Of a DNA stretch of 64,000 nucleotides, positions 12,301 to 26,646 are shown one piece after another. A program made the translations under genes and the position numbers. How positions within the stretch are numbered: the first letter of the stretch is position 1; the number at the start of each line of letters is the position of its first letter. Where the stretch lies: NCBI GenBank assembly GCA_964017195.1, contig OZ024889.1, positions 57,979,574 through 58,043,573 of the forward strand. The letters are read 5' to 3'. The notes beneath the pieces were generated by a model. That model had not been told where the DNA came from. It worked only from the letters and a program-made list of their open reading frames with translations, and ran no database searches. This stretch comes from Siderastrea radians (taxonomy: Eukaryota > Cnidaria > Anthozoa > Scleractinia > Rhizangiidae).

Positions 12301-14355
12301 TGTATGCTAAACTGCCTCTGATATTGAAGAGACTTACACCCTGGTGGAGTTACTTGTTACTTGATTCTGATGTGAATTAGCTTTCAGTTCTGTAACTTTG
12401 TTGTATTCCTTGTTATGTTTTTTTAATTGTTTTTCCGAAGAACCCCTCTCTCAAAAAAGTGCTGCTTTAAATAAGTCTGGTATTGAGAAGTCTATAAATA
12501 TTAATGTTAATGTGAGTGAGGGGTTTATTAAGTTAAGTGTGGTGTTTTATTTCAGGTTTCAAAACTGTTCTTGGAAGTATTTGAAAGTGTGGAAATTCAA
12601 GGAGTTATTTTTCTTCAGACAGTTGTCAATTTTGTAAGTGTAATTTGTTAATTTTGCTCAACATTCTTAATCAAATCAAATCGATGGATTGATCCATCAA
12701 TTGGTCAATTAATCAGTCAGTCAATCAGTGAGTTAGTTAGTGAGTCAGTGAATCAGTCAGCAATTAGTCAGTCAGTCAGTCGGTCCATGCGACTCAGCCA
12801 GTCAGTCAGTCAGTCAGCCAGCCAGCCAGCCACCCTCCCAACTAACCAACCAACCAGCCAGCAAAGCACCCAACCAACCAGCCAGCCAGCAAATTGATCG
12901 ATTGATCCGTCAGTCTGTCAGTCATCACTCAGTCAATCAGTCGATCAACCTTATTACATGTGTCCATCATTCTTTCAGTCTTTCGTTGTTTTCTTGGGAT
13001 GCTGCCTGTTAAAATAATACTTAATCATGTAAAAGGCTGACATTTTTTTATATGTACTGTACTTATTTTCCTATCAAAACCAGCACATAATTTTCATTGA
13101 CATATTTTTTTGTGGCCTTGTCAGGTCCAGCACCATGGAGGAAGAAAGCTTCATTCTCAGTTAAAAAATCTTGTTAATGACAACAGACAGCAGTGTATCA
13201 TATTCAGCAATGAGTTCTGTGATGGTGCATATGTCCCTCGGCAACCAGGAGAGTCTTTAGAAGACTGGCAGTGGAGGTCTGTCTTCATCTGTTTCCTTTG
13301 AAAGCTGATCAGTTTTAGTTTCAGATAAAAATTTTTACAAGATTAATTATTATTTATTTTGTAGTAAACTCACAATGCAAAAGGGGTGAAGAGATACTGC
13401 TGAAAAAAGAAAAAGAAAACAGAAATTTCAAAATTGCATCATTTTATGTGCACTGCAAAGTTTGCACATGAAACATTTCTAGCTCCAAAGTAGAAATATG
13501 TAGTTGTTTAATGTTTGTTAAATACATGTTAATATTTGCCTGCCAGTAAAGGCAAATCGTACAATGTTATGTGATTTATCCACATAAAAAAGGAAAAAAA
13601 AACTGGCCAGTAGGAAAATAACAGGTTGATATACCCTGTAATGTTTCAACTCTCTTTTGCAGATGTGTTTACAGTGGTGCTATCTGGTACCATAACCATT
13701 TAAAGCAGGTGATTCCAGTTGTCATACTAACAGAAAACCAACAGGTATGGAACAGTTCTAAATATAGTATGTTCTTCCCTCAAAATATTGTTTTCAAACA
13801 GTGTAGGGTTTTCCATGTTGTATTTTATAGATGACTGAGTATAAGCAATCAAACACACTATGATTAGCCATTAGCATAGCTCTGGTAATCCTGTTATAGG
13901 TTAACTGTATGACATTACCAGTACGGTAAGTGATCTGGTAAGATAAAGTATTATTGATTGATCTGTCAGTATATACTTATGGGCATTACCAAATACTTGT
14001 ACCATACAGATATCTTAATATTTTAGCAGTGATGTAATATTTTTGAGAATTATAACATTGTTTAATTTTTGTGTTGAAGAATTTGCATCTCACCTTCATC
14101 TGTTTAATGTACATGTAGTTCTTACATTAATTTTAAATTTACTGTTTGCTTCAATTGAATTTGTTGATTATATTCTATTTCCCTCCCTTTTTTCACATGT
14201 ATATTGCAAGAACATGGCAAGTTATCGAAGCAAAAATGTTGGAGTGTTTGTAATGAGCACAGAAGACTACCTCACTAATTTCTATCCTGATGTTCAAACT
14301 GTACTTGATCTGTACTACTCCTTGGCTGCTGTAAATGCTGAGTTGGAGGAATCAG
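9322..14355 (+). CDS. DIS3L: DIS3L exons 1-6: CR3 motif and PIN domain
   Basis: Exons: 9322-9448, 12037-12092, 12556-12633, 13125-13276, 13663-13744, 14211-14355. Landmarks are CHSEACADC in exon 1, THYVVPDCQ in exon 2, [11 protein letters not shown] in exon 3, IIFSNEF and [14 protein letters not shown] in exon 4, IWYHNHL and VVILTENQQ in exon 5, and FVMSTEDYL in exon 6. Compared with DIS3, the first PIN aspartate (D59) is kept. The glutamate after LQT is replaced (F87), and the later two aspartates are not present at the equivalent places. This matches the known loss of endonuclease activity in the DIS3L branch. The exon 4 donor is GTCTGT, a weak but legal site. Confidence 0.92.
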
Positions 14356-17300
14356 GTAAAAAGCAGTGTACTGCTAGTTTCCTACACAGCCTTTCTTAGG
14401 GTCGTCACGCAACATTCTTCCCCACTAACAAAATGGGGAGGAGCGTTGCGTGATGACCCTAAGAACAGCTGCGTAGGAGACTATGTACTGCATGAGTGTT
14501 AAAAATATGAGATTTGAAGTTAAGAGAGGTGAACTTTGGAAGTTAGGAAGTTATTCAGGGGTGTGGGGGGTGAATAACTCATGCTTAGTTATGCTTAGTT
14601 TTCCATGTTTCACCAAACATCAGCCTTATATCCAGGCATTCTCTTCTTGGTCACTTGACTTGGCGCAGAATTTTGTGACGTTAGCATATGGCTACCACAA
14701 CTCATTCAGTAACTTCATGACATTTTGCCCCAAGTCGAGTGAGCAGGAGAAGAACGGCTGTGTACTAGGCTGATTTTTCACCATGTTTGAACTGTATGTT
14801 GTAGTCCAATTTTATCCTTGGTTCAGTTTTTATTTTCCCTTGTTCTTTTTTATGTAAATATACGATAATGAATATAAAACAAAAGAAAATAAAAATTGAA
14901 CCAATGATAAAATTGAACTACAACATAATTTATACATTCAATTAAAGAAATGTTGTCGTGTGAAAAGCATAAATCATAAATGGTGCTCTGGGAAGCTTGA
15001 AAACTTGCCTCTATTCTTAGACATGTACACATTCTCAACTCTCAACTCAGTATTCCTTAATTTACTCTTTTAATTGTCTTGGAAAGAAAATAATAATATT
15101 TGAAAATCAAGAAATAAAACCCAGTAACAAACTCATTCCTGCCATATTCCCAGAGCTCCACTGTGTTGCATTTTCCATCGTTTATACTTTTCAGCCGACA
15201 ATGTTTTTTCAAACAGGTGTATAAGGTTGTTTAGAAATGTAATCAGTCATTCGTCTGTCTGTATAATTCCAATTATAGCGAGATTGTGATTTGCTGGTGT
15301 TTTAGTTTACATGTGTGTGTGTTTGCGATGATAAAAGCCAATCCTTTGTTTCGGGCTGTTAAATGCTTAGATTTTATAAGGTTAATTTATAAAGATATTG
15401 TGCATGTCATATTGGTTTTATAAATTTCAGCCAAAGAGTCCATATCAAAGGAATATGTTGAGTACCTACCAGTAGAAGTTCTGGAAGCTGGAATAAAATC
15501 TGTGAGTACATGTATAACAGTGTTATCAAAGAAGAATCATTCTTACTTGTGGCCTAGTGGTGAGATCAGTCACACTGTACACTGTAAATTCGCCTTTTTC
15601 CAAGAAGGACTCCTCCATAGAATGTGTACAGAGGCGCTCCTTATTGACCATATTTTAGAAATTATCTCAGCTTTCGCATAGAACTTTGGGGAAAAAAATT
15701 CGGACGTTTTTTTTCCTTTGGGGGTGATGTTATTTTTAAAAATTTTATTAAGTCCGACCCTCCGACAAATAATAAAGCAATCATTGTAACACTGGCAAAT
15801 GGGCGACTTGTAGAGCGCAACCCAATGTGACTGACAGATACACTACATATTAAATTGTAGAAAACTGAATTTGCGTTAAGTACATGCATGTCAAGGACAG
15901 AGCATTTGGCTCAGATCCTGCATGTACTTCTTTCCAATAACAAACATTTTCTTGACTACTTTCACAGGGCCGGTTTCTGCAGGGATGTCTGAACGTAAAT
16001 AAACATTCTGCACAAGATGAGGCATTCGTTCAGAAGTCAGGGTAAGGTATTTTTCACCAGTTCCTGTAGTTAAAGGACTCAGTATTAAGTTCTGTTTTTT
16101 AAATTCCTTTTTTACGGCAAAATTGTCACTAGGGCTCGATTGTTTAATTTAAAAGCACTGAATCCAGGACAGTGCAAATTTTAAATTGAGTTTTAGAGGT
16201 TAGGAAGTTAGGGATGATTAAATTACAAACTCTAACTTATTGGAAAGTGGACAATGGTGGAGCAAAATTTGACTACATCCCACCTTAGTTAGTAGAGGGA
16301 CTGGTGCTAAAATCTTGCAAGTTTCAAAGGCCATAACAAAGGTGCTGCAATTTAAGTTGAAAACACAACAACCGCGCACAATTTTTTTTGTTTTACGTTC
16401 ACAAACTATGGCTGAATAACTTAACAGTTACATGTATTGTTGATTGTGCACGGTCAAGGCTAAAAACAGTTTACAAAAACATAAATCAAAGGACTTTGCT
16501 GAGCTTCATAACTAGTTTCGTTTATTAATTGTGATCCCACGTTAACCCAGGTCTGAAAGGGTACAGACGTAATGATTGGGGAAATGTTTTGAATACCACT
16601 GAGTATCGTTTTTCAGATGCACGTGAATAAAAAGCTTAATGCACCTTGAGCCCATGTGATACCCGACCCTTTTTTTTTTCGTTTTCCCCGATCATTATGG
16701 TGGCCTGGTTGGACGTATTCTTTTAAGAAAGAACAAATTAATTTTTTTTGCAACCCTAATAAAATTGGCATAAGATTGCTGTTAAGCATTCTTATGCATC
16801 ATTAGTATTAAGCAAAGAAGACAGAAGTTTTGATTAACGTTTAATCACAGAATAGTGGTAGTTGACTGTTGAACAACACAGCGGAGACTAACGAAAAAAA
16901 ATTAATATGAATCCCTTTTTAATGCTTTTAATTTGGCTATTTTTTTTAGGGAGAGTTTTTCAAGCAGTAAAGATTCATTCGATTCTGATGTCCTAATTTC
17001 TGGCATGGTGAATAGGTGCGGTAGATACATATTTCATTATACATCCGATTGTTGCAAGTTGCAAGTCTGGTTTTCTCTACTGATTTACAATTTCTTGTAA
17101 TGTTAGTTATCAAGTCTTCGTCAGATTTTCCCCTTGAAATAGCAATACGTAAAGGCTATTTTACCTGCATGGTGCTAGTGAGTATGTGATATATTCACCT
17201 CGCGGCGGTACCAGGTGAAATATCACATAACTTCGAAGGACAGGTAAAGAAACCCTACTTGCTCGCGATTGACGCGCACGACATAAAAATTTCGTAGGAT

Positions 17301-20300
17301 TTTGAAACATGTCTTAAAATCTTACAATAATCGTAAACAACTCCCATTATGTATCACTGCCTCTCGCTCGATTGTTGTATAGTCTTAAACATGTTTCAAA
17401 ATCCCACGAGAGTTTCAGTTTTATGTCGTGCGCAGCAATGGCAAGCACTGAAGTTGCAGCTTTGATTTACATGAAACAACTAGCGTCCTAGGCTAGTCGG
17501 CAGCACACCGCATACTTTTTCGCGTACATTAAAGTTGTACCGTCTAAATTGGCCCTTACAATTGCAAACTACATACAGAAAACATATACTGTTTATATCT
17601 TAAATGAGCTAAATGTGTTTTGGCTTTAGGAATCGAGCAGTCCATGGTGATATTGTTGTGGTGGAATTGCTTCACAAATCACAGTGGAAAGGCAGATTAA
17701 TTTCTCTCAAGAACAGAAACGAAGGTAATCAAACCGTCATGTTCAATAGGCAGTGCTGACTCCGTGCCGAAAAACAAGAAAACAATAAGCAGCACAAATT
17801 TTATGGGCCAATAACCAAGCAATGGTACACACTGAATAAACCCTGGTCTAGAATCCAGGAATACAGTCAAGGCTAGACGTAGCACGTCTATGCTGCACTG
17901 AAATGGCTCGAGAAATCCACAAATACCTATACTATGAAATTCCTGTACTGTGTTAAGTTTGCCTAACGCACTAATTCGGATCATTCCTGAGCCTGAATTT
18001 ATGCACATGATGTGCAGCGTATTAAGCATCACGTATGTGATAAAACTGAAGAAACGAGAATTTCTGGGTTATCTTCAGGTGAACAATTGTCTGGGGAAGA
18101 ACAAAGTGATGCTATGCCTACTGGTCGCGTGGTGGGAGTATTGCAAAGAAATTGGAGAGATTACGTGGCAAGTTTTGCTGAGAATGAGGTATTTCACGTA
18201 TCATACTACTAGTATGAAGTTCGTGTAAATTATATTCATGCAGTTTGTGACCATCATGAAACTACAACGGAATTATTCTCAGTTCCGGACGAACGTCGAA
18301 CCCATGTCCTCCTGCACACTAGTCAGACGCTCTAACCACTGAACAACAGGGAAATTCTTGGTAAATTACAATCTGCTTACAAGTCCTTTCATTGGGACAC
18401 CTTGATAAAAGAACTTTGCTTAATATTTTATCCTTCTCTCAGTTATGAAAAATACCTTTTCCCCAGCCTTACCAGAAAAGATCTCCCTCTCTCCCAGAAA
18501 CAGAGAACCCTTTTGCTACCTAAAAAATACGAAAGTGACACTTCTCCAGGTGATTCTAGGTTAATTCATTGTTAGGCACATGTGTGGCGCACATCCCAAA
18601 TGCTGCTAGGATCAGTAGACTAAGTACAAATTACTAACTAGTACATAACAGAGCTAAACATCTATCATCTATCTCCTTATAAGAACTGAATAGTTCGTTG
18701 CAGCCTTTCGAACACATGGTACCATTCGCGAGAAAAGTAGTTGACACTATGACACTGTGTTACTATGACATCTGTAATATAGTAGCGCGTTTATTACTTT
18801 TGGAAATAGCGACTCTTTTGCTGTAGGTTTGATAGATCTGTATTGCTAGTGGGCCAGGACTTAAACAGCGTTGCGGCATTCCTGCATTAAAAGTTAATTG
18901 GCGCATAATTTTGTTTAATTAGCTCTCCAAATGTAGCGTACAAAGTCCAAAAATTTGCCAAGGGAGCATACATGTATATTCCTGATACTAAGAGGTTCAA
19001 CAGTTGAATAGCTTTTCAGTCATGATCATTTTGAAATAATTTTGAATTCGTCTCAGTGAAAACATGAGGCGGTGGTTTCGCTGCAGATTTTGTCAATTCA
19101 ATAACGCTTGTTTGTGTAATTTCCTTAGGAAACCCAGGGAACGAGGAAAACAGCTGGAAAGGTAAAAGTTTAGTCATCTAAACGAATTCTTCGAGATGCC
19201 TATCAGTGTGTTCGCTTGTGACGAACATCTAGAAATCTTTTGGTAAAATGATGGCGTGAGCTTTAAATTGGTTGAATTCCTTTACATCTCCCTGAGCTCA
19301 TTTATCATGCCAGCATCTTGTTGCCTTTGTCGATATCTCATCCAACCTTTTTAATATCTTTAAAATGACACAGACATCTCGACAATGGCGCCAAGATTTT
19401 AGCTTTTTAGCCGCCAATATGGCTACGGCCGGATCCAGTTATACTTGTGTTTTTTTCTTGACCGAGCAACACGCCCCGGACTTCCGGTTTTCGCTCGGCC
19501 AAACAAACAAACACCGCCTTTCATCGCGTGGGGCTTGTGTCTTGGGTGTTTTTTTTTTTAACTCTGGGGGACCGAGTTGGGTAGGACGGCCGGGTTAAAT
19601 GCCCCTGAGGCTTTTCTCGTTTTCTAGGCAAGTTCCATGCAATCTCGCCGACATCTTAAAAATTTTTTTGAAGGGACGTTTTGTACATATACAGGGTGTC
19701 CCAAAAGTTCGTTCCTCTACTTTATAGGCTTGTAATTCAGTACGATTAGACTCGATAAACAGATCTTTTTAACAAAAGTTGTCTATTCCAATCTAGCTAA
19801 ATATTATATATTTGTTGTGCCATCTTTTGACTCGAATATTCAATTGTCCATTTTCCCGCCAAAGGTGCCCGAGCTCGTGTATATTTCCCGCAAAATTTTT
19901 TTGTATTTTGTAGCCCGAATTGCTACCACTCGTTCCTCATTTTTGTGGTTTATCGTAAAAGATGAAACCTCTTAACGCAAAAAATCTCAGCTAGCTGAGA
20001 ACCCATTAGCATTTATACTTAGATCTACTGCCTTATCAGTAAATAAAATTGCTAAAAAAACTGGAAAAATCCGAACGTCTTGTAGTAAAATGGCGGTCGA
20101 GAAATGAAGGTTTCGGAGACAAGAAACGAACGGGAGGACCGAAAGTCCTGAATGAAGCGGCTAAAAACGTTCTGAAGAAAGCTAAGTACAAAAGGGGAAA
20201 TTCAACGAGGCAGCTCTCACAACAGTTAGCAAGCAAAGGCCTTGTTGGGGTACAAAACACGGTCTGGAGATTCATGAAAAGCGAAGATTGTAGGCCACTG

Positions 20301-23300
20301 AGACGGCAAAAGAAACCTCTGCTCACCTCCAAGCAACGTGCAGCTCGCCTGAAATTTGCTAAGCAGTACAAAGCCCTTACTACAGAAGATTTGGATGGTT
20401 TTCTTTTTTCATACGAATGTCCGAAATATTTGTTTCAGCTTCCTAATCCCAAAATTGATATTGTATGAGGGTCTCAGGAGAGCCAAGTGCCTCCAGCATA
20501 CCAAGTGAAAAAAGGCTCAAAATGGATCATCTGGGGCGCAGTGACAGGCCGTGGACTCAGTGTGCTTCATGTTATACCCCAGCGACAGACTATGGCTGCC
20601 GACTACTACATCAACAACATATTAGAGAAAAAAGTGAAGCCTCCCCTTTGCCGGAAAAAAGTGAATGAAGCAATAGACAAATGAAAGCTGTTCAGTTCCA
20701 ATCAACACATGACTTTCGTCCGAAACGGGACGCAGCACCCGAGCATGGTGCAAAAGAAACCTGCCAAATTTTATAGAGCCTCCAAATTCGCCAGATATCA
20801 ACCCTGTGGAGAGTCTTTGGAGCATAATGCATGAAGTTGTCTACAAAGACCCAACTCCTGAGACCATGAAAGATCTGAAAAGACGGCTCAAACAAGCCTT
20901 GAAGAAGATCCCGCTCTCCACGCTATATGACTTAGCCCTCTCCATGCCGTAACGGCTACAGAATGTGACTAAAAAACAAAGGGGCGCTAGAGTAATAAAC
21001 ATCTTTTAGAAATTTTATGTCAAAATAAAGTTTCGATCAAAAATTATGGCGCATGAAATGAGGAACGAACTTTTGGGACACCCTGTAGATGGCGTTTTTG
21101 GTGACTTCTTTAGTGACTTCTTTGTTTGTTTTTATATAGGTCGTTGTTGTGCCGTGGGATTACCGTATTCCAAAGATACGAATCGGTACACGGCAAGTTG
21201 ACAGCTTGCGAGATCAAAGGGAAGTACTTTGTGGGTTGAAAATTATTCCTGCTACGAATTTCAAAGAACAAATGTGACAAGTATTCCATAAATCAGTGAA
21301 CCATAATAACAAAACAAAGTACACATCCATAGCTTTCTTGTCAGCGGTCATAAGATGTAACTTAGAATTTATCCATAGACTCAAACGTTAGAACCACCTT
21401 GTCTGGCAGCTTATCTAAAAGCACCACAGCAAAGTAGTGGTCAATAGCTTTCATTTGAATCGTCTTTCTTCAAGATTTCATCCGGCGTATAGATGGTTTT
21501 GACCGTGACGTCATCAAATGCTAAAATAAAAATCGCGAGGTCTTCTGAATTTTTTATTTATACCAGGTTGAAGGTGACTAAATCTTTCTACAAGTTTCCA
21601 GTCCCGTAGCGTCTTTCGTTTTGAAAATACAGCATTTCGAATTTCCGAATTTTCACCTTGTGTGACACCAAGATAGTGGCTACGACAAAGCTGTCTGGTT
21701 TAAAAAAAAAGGGGTCTCTCCTTATGATTTTCAGCAGTTTAAACATTTCAAGTATTAGGTCAGGAGATGTGTTTATTCGCAGGTATACTAGCTCACGAGC
21801 GAAAAGAAAGCGCTTTCATTGAAAGTGAATTCCAGATATTTTTGTTGATTTCCAGCCGCCATATTGGTGTGGCTCCGAGGTACACCAATATGGCGTCTCC
21901 GTACAAAGCACTATAAAGTTGCGTGAAACGTTTTGGCAAATAACTCAGAAGCGGTGTACCACACAGACCTGAGTCTTGGAGAAGTTCTTTATGTATTAGT
22001 CTTCCACATCATTTCATTTTCTTGGCTTCTTTCATTGGATGGTTTCAAATTTATTTTTTAAGGGCGTGACAGTAAAAACGATCTATAATCAAAAGTTAAA
22101 TTTACCTTATACAGCATAACAGACAGCACCAAGGGAAATTACTGCTTAGTAGCTTTCTTCTGAAAAAAAAAACGCACTTCAGGATTTCATCCATATACTC
22201 AAACACGTAAAGGTTTCATCCTTAGATGCAAGCTAGAACCACGTCGCACAGTGTAAATTAAACAGCACCACAAAAAAGAACTACCCAGTAGTTTTTATTA
22301 GAGGGTCACACGTTAGCATTTTCTATCCACAATCGCAAAATTTTAGAGGCACATTGCATGGTCAGATCCCGGTAGTGACACAAGGAGGAAAAGGTTTACA
22401 GGTGTTGCGTTTCACCGCCGTTTGTGTTCACTTCAACTGGGACGTGTGAACTTTGTCTAATCAGAACCTCTGTGTTGAAATTTCTACTACACTTATCACT
22501 GGAGGATAAGTATAAAACTTTCAAACTTATCCTCTTCGCTTTGTTCTTTTTTGGTGCCACAGAATCGTAGTGCGGATTGATTTCTGGGAGGTCGATTCCA
22601 TGTACCCTAGCGGGCATTTTGTTCGCTCTCTAGGCCCCATTGGTAACCTAGAAGCAGAGGTTCAAGTTCTCATGGTGGAGCATTCCTTAGCAGTGCCCTC
22701 CTTCACTGAGGCCCAACTTAAGGAGCTTCCTAGTAACACACCTGAGAGCCCCTGGGTAATGTCAGAAGAGGAAGTAGCCAAACGAAGGGACTTAAGGTGA
22801 GTTGGAGATAACGAGAAGGAATAATAGGAATTCCCTGTCACTGCTTTGCCATGCTATTAGCTGAGTGGATAAAGCGAGTAAGCCAGTTGAGTGTTGGAAA
22901 GTGAGAAAACACCCTAATGAATTCCTCGGCGGATTACTGATCTGGGAAAGGAAATCAGGGAATTAGCAGCTCAATTGAACTGTGCACTGATTTTTCGTCG
23001 GCCCAAGATTTGTACACACGTCCTGTACCGTCCTTTAATTCGTTCACTCCCAACCGTCTTAAAAACAAACCGCCATTTGAAGGCAGTCATGCCGTAACTT
23101 GGCTCCTGTCTGCTCAAATCCCGATAAAAACGTCTATAACTTCATCTGCAGCATGGAAACTAAACTTTTCTTCCATTTCCGAGGTTGTTTGACAAATTTG
23201 ATCTCTGGCCTGCGCACAATTCAACGGGAAAAACACCGTAGCCGGTTGTCTTTTTCGCGTTTTAGTGCTCAGTCCCGTTGTTTTTGGTTCTCAATCCGAT

Positions 23301-26300
23301 CTTTTTTTTTTTTTTTTTTGGAGTTTGTGGGCCATTTGTTGGTCTTTCCTTGGATTAGAAAAGATTATAAACTTTCAGGAAAGAGGAAATTTTCAACTAG
23401 AAGTGTCAACCAGTGCCAAGGCCAAGTTTTACATCAATTTCACAAGGACACTTTTTTCCTTTTTCTGTGTGTAACTCTGTTCTAGTTTAAGTGAGCGCTT
23501 CAGTTTAGGCACGTTTTGTTAGAAGTGTGCCAAGTGCATCAGTTGGTTATCAAAAGCACCTGCTATCACGTAAAGTGATGACGACACAAACTGAGCAAGG
23601 ACTATGGTCCTTGACGGGCGGTTTTGGGCGGCACGGGAGTCAGTGGGTTAAAATCTGTGGATTTAGAAGAAGAAATACTTATTGTTTTGTTCTTCATTCT
23701 GGTCCTTGTTTTGTTTCAGAAAGTCGCACTTAATATTCAGCATCGATCCCAAAGGATGCGAGGATGTTGACGATACTCTGTCCGTAAGGTAAAGTTTTGT
23801 TTGTACGTAGAAGTACAAGTGAATCCAGATAAAAGGAACCTTCAAGGAAGCGCAAAACTAATCGAATTAACGAAAGATAGAATTAGGCATAGTTCAAGCT
23901 TTGGGGTTGGTTAATTTACCGTGAAAAATGAAGCCGGCTAAACTGTTTTCGGTTTTGGTTAGCGAGAAGGTCGAGTTAAAGGGTATGTGCCCTATATTTT
24001 TGTGTCAATTGAAGTCTAAATATATTCATCCAGTTTTGCTATTTTAATACGTACAGAAACTGTTAGTAGGGTCTTTAAGGTAAACCTTTACTTGTAGAAG
24101 TACAGTTGAATCCAGATAACTGGAAACTTCAAGGAAGCGCAAAACTAATCGAGTTAACGAAAGGTAGAATTAGCCATAGTTTGAGTTTTGGGGTTGGTTA
24201 ATTTACCGTGAAAAGTGAAGCCGGCTAAACTGTTTTCGGTTTTAGTTAGCGAGAAGGTCGAGTTAAAGGGTATGTGCCCTATTTTTTAAAGTGTCAATTG
24301 AAGCCTAAATATAGTCATCCAGTTTTACTATTTTAATACGTACAGAAACTGCTAGTAGGGTTTTTAGGGATTTTCGGCTGCGGATGGCCAAGACAAAATC
24401 GGCTAAAAAAACAACAACAACAACTGATGGCAGCGTGGCCGAGTGGTTAGGGTGTTGGACTTTGAGTCCGTAGGTCCCGGGTTTGAATCCCACTCTGAGC
24501 ACTTCATGGATTTGTTTCACGGCAGTCCCGAGTTATAAATCCTTCGGCTGCGCTTGTAAATAGCCAACTGGTTTACCTCCTGCCAGTTGGGATTCTTAAC
24601 CATGTTATGTTTCATTTGCAATATTTGTTTCAGTTGTTTGAGTGACACGCCTGTACGTTAGTTGGTCTGTCGAAAGGCAGAACCGAGCATAGCTTAGCGC
24701 GTTGACCACTATAATCATCAGTTTACATTTTGTATTGTGGCTTGTTTTTCCCTCTAAAAATTCCCTTAATATTGTCCGATCGTTGGTTTGAAAGCAACTC
24801 GTTTATCATTAAGGGCTTAGATTTAAAGATAGGTAATTGATGTCCAGAAAACAGGAATATCGCCATGCCATTGCAGATGTACTATAATGGGTATTTTCCT
24901 GATCAATGACAAATAGAATACGGCTTCTTCCTCTTTGTCACTACATTGATGTTACATGTACTTCATATGTTTTGTTTTCTTAAGGGTGCTAAAACGCGGT
25001 CAAATTGAACTTGGAGTTCACATAGCAGACGTGTCTCACTTTGTTAAACCAGGCTCACTGACAGACGGTGAAGCAAAGTCCAGGTGCGTACACGAGCAAG
25101 TTAAACAGAGTGTCATTGATGGATTCCAAACAGCACTCAGAGAATGGCTGAATATGCGGAGCAGCTGCAAGATCCCAGCTTGTTAACAAGTTTAAAGTCC
25201 ACATTTCACACTACCGTGATGTACTGTGTTCTTTATAGAAAAGAAAATTTGCCTCGCAAGTGGGTAAATTGCTATCCAGCGTATAAAGTGTACTCCAGAC
25301 AGCACATTTTATCTGCTGGATATCATTTGTCCAGCGGATAAGGTTATCCAACCTTTGAGCAACTGGGGCATGGTGCATAAATATGTGTGAGTGAGGACAA
25401 CGTAGTGAAATGCTTATGGGCAGAGCACGAGTGAGTTGAGGTGGGTTGCAAAACTCTCTCCCCGTTTCCCACTTCGTGGAATCATGGATCCGCCCATAAC
25501 GTTTGGCGATAACCTAGATGAAATATGCTAATTCATGAATGCTACATCATGTATTCTTCCACAAGCTAATCACCCTCATGCTCAATACAGTGTTTGACTG
25601 AGAACAGTACAGTTTTCTTTACCAGCAAACTTCAGCTACACAAAGGTGATAGGTTATAGCGTGGCTAATACCGTTTAACATGTTGAAATTCTTTTGTTGC
25701 CAGATCAACTACAGTATATCTTGCTGACCGAAGATTTGACATGTTACCGGAAGTGCTAAGTGCTGATCTGTGCTCATTAATCGGAGGTGTTGATAGGTAT
25801 ATGCCAATTTTGATCCTCTTCCAGAAACAGAGATGAGAGGAGAAATAAGTGACTGTTATTACGGCAATTGGAGAACATTATAATACCATTGGCAACTATT
25901 ATCTTCCAGTTAGCATTTTCCATAAAAGTAAGTAAAAAAAGGCGTGCGTTTTCTTGTTTCATCTCGAGTCTCCGTGATCCTTATCAACAACTGCAACAAC
26001 CACATTTTTTCTCTACAGTTAAAAGAACCTTAAATTTACACTTGTTTTCCCAAATTTATTTAGCAATATTTTGCAAAAACTTTGCCGTAAGCAACAACGG
26101 CAATAGTAATTTTATTGATATTAGCAGTAAACTACCTACAAAATTCCTTTGTTATTTTGCTATTAAGGTGAATTGTAATATGCAGATAACCAATAACACA
26201 ATGCCACCAAATGTTTTATCTAGATATGCTGTAAGTGTTCTTTGGGTTCTGGACTCAGACTACAACGTTCTCAAGACGTGGTTTGGTCGAACTGTTATTC

Positions 26301-26556
26301 GTTCCTCGTACAAGCTGTTCTATGAGGTACATTTGTATAGTGTTCTGTTTTAACGTTCCTTGTGTTGCCCTTGAAAAACGACTTTACTCACTAAGAGGAA
26401 TTCTTGGTGTCTTGATTTTTAAAAGGCTGCGCAAGCCATTGCTGATGGCGAGGCAAAAGAAGAGGATCTCATTAAAGACATTTCTGAGTTACAGGATTTG
26501 GAACCGAAAACAGCTTCCAAAAGGTCTGTTCACTTGTCATACTATATATGCTGAAC

Positions 26557-26646
<90 letters not shown>

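Noticed and set aside
18052..18078. Alternative start of DIS3L exon 11 at 18052
   Set aside because: In frame, but the acceptor lacks a pyrimidine tract; the site at 18077-18078 is better and fits the family length.
24427..24502. Functional tRNA-Gln (loop TTG)
   Set aside because: The 3' acceptor half does not pair with the 5' end, and a SINE tail follows.
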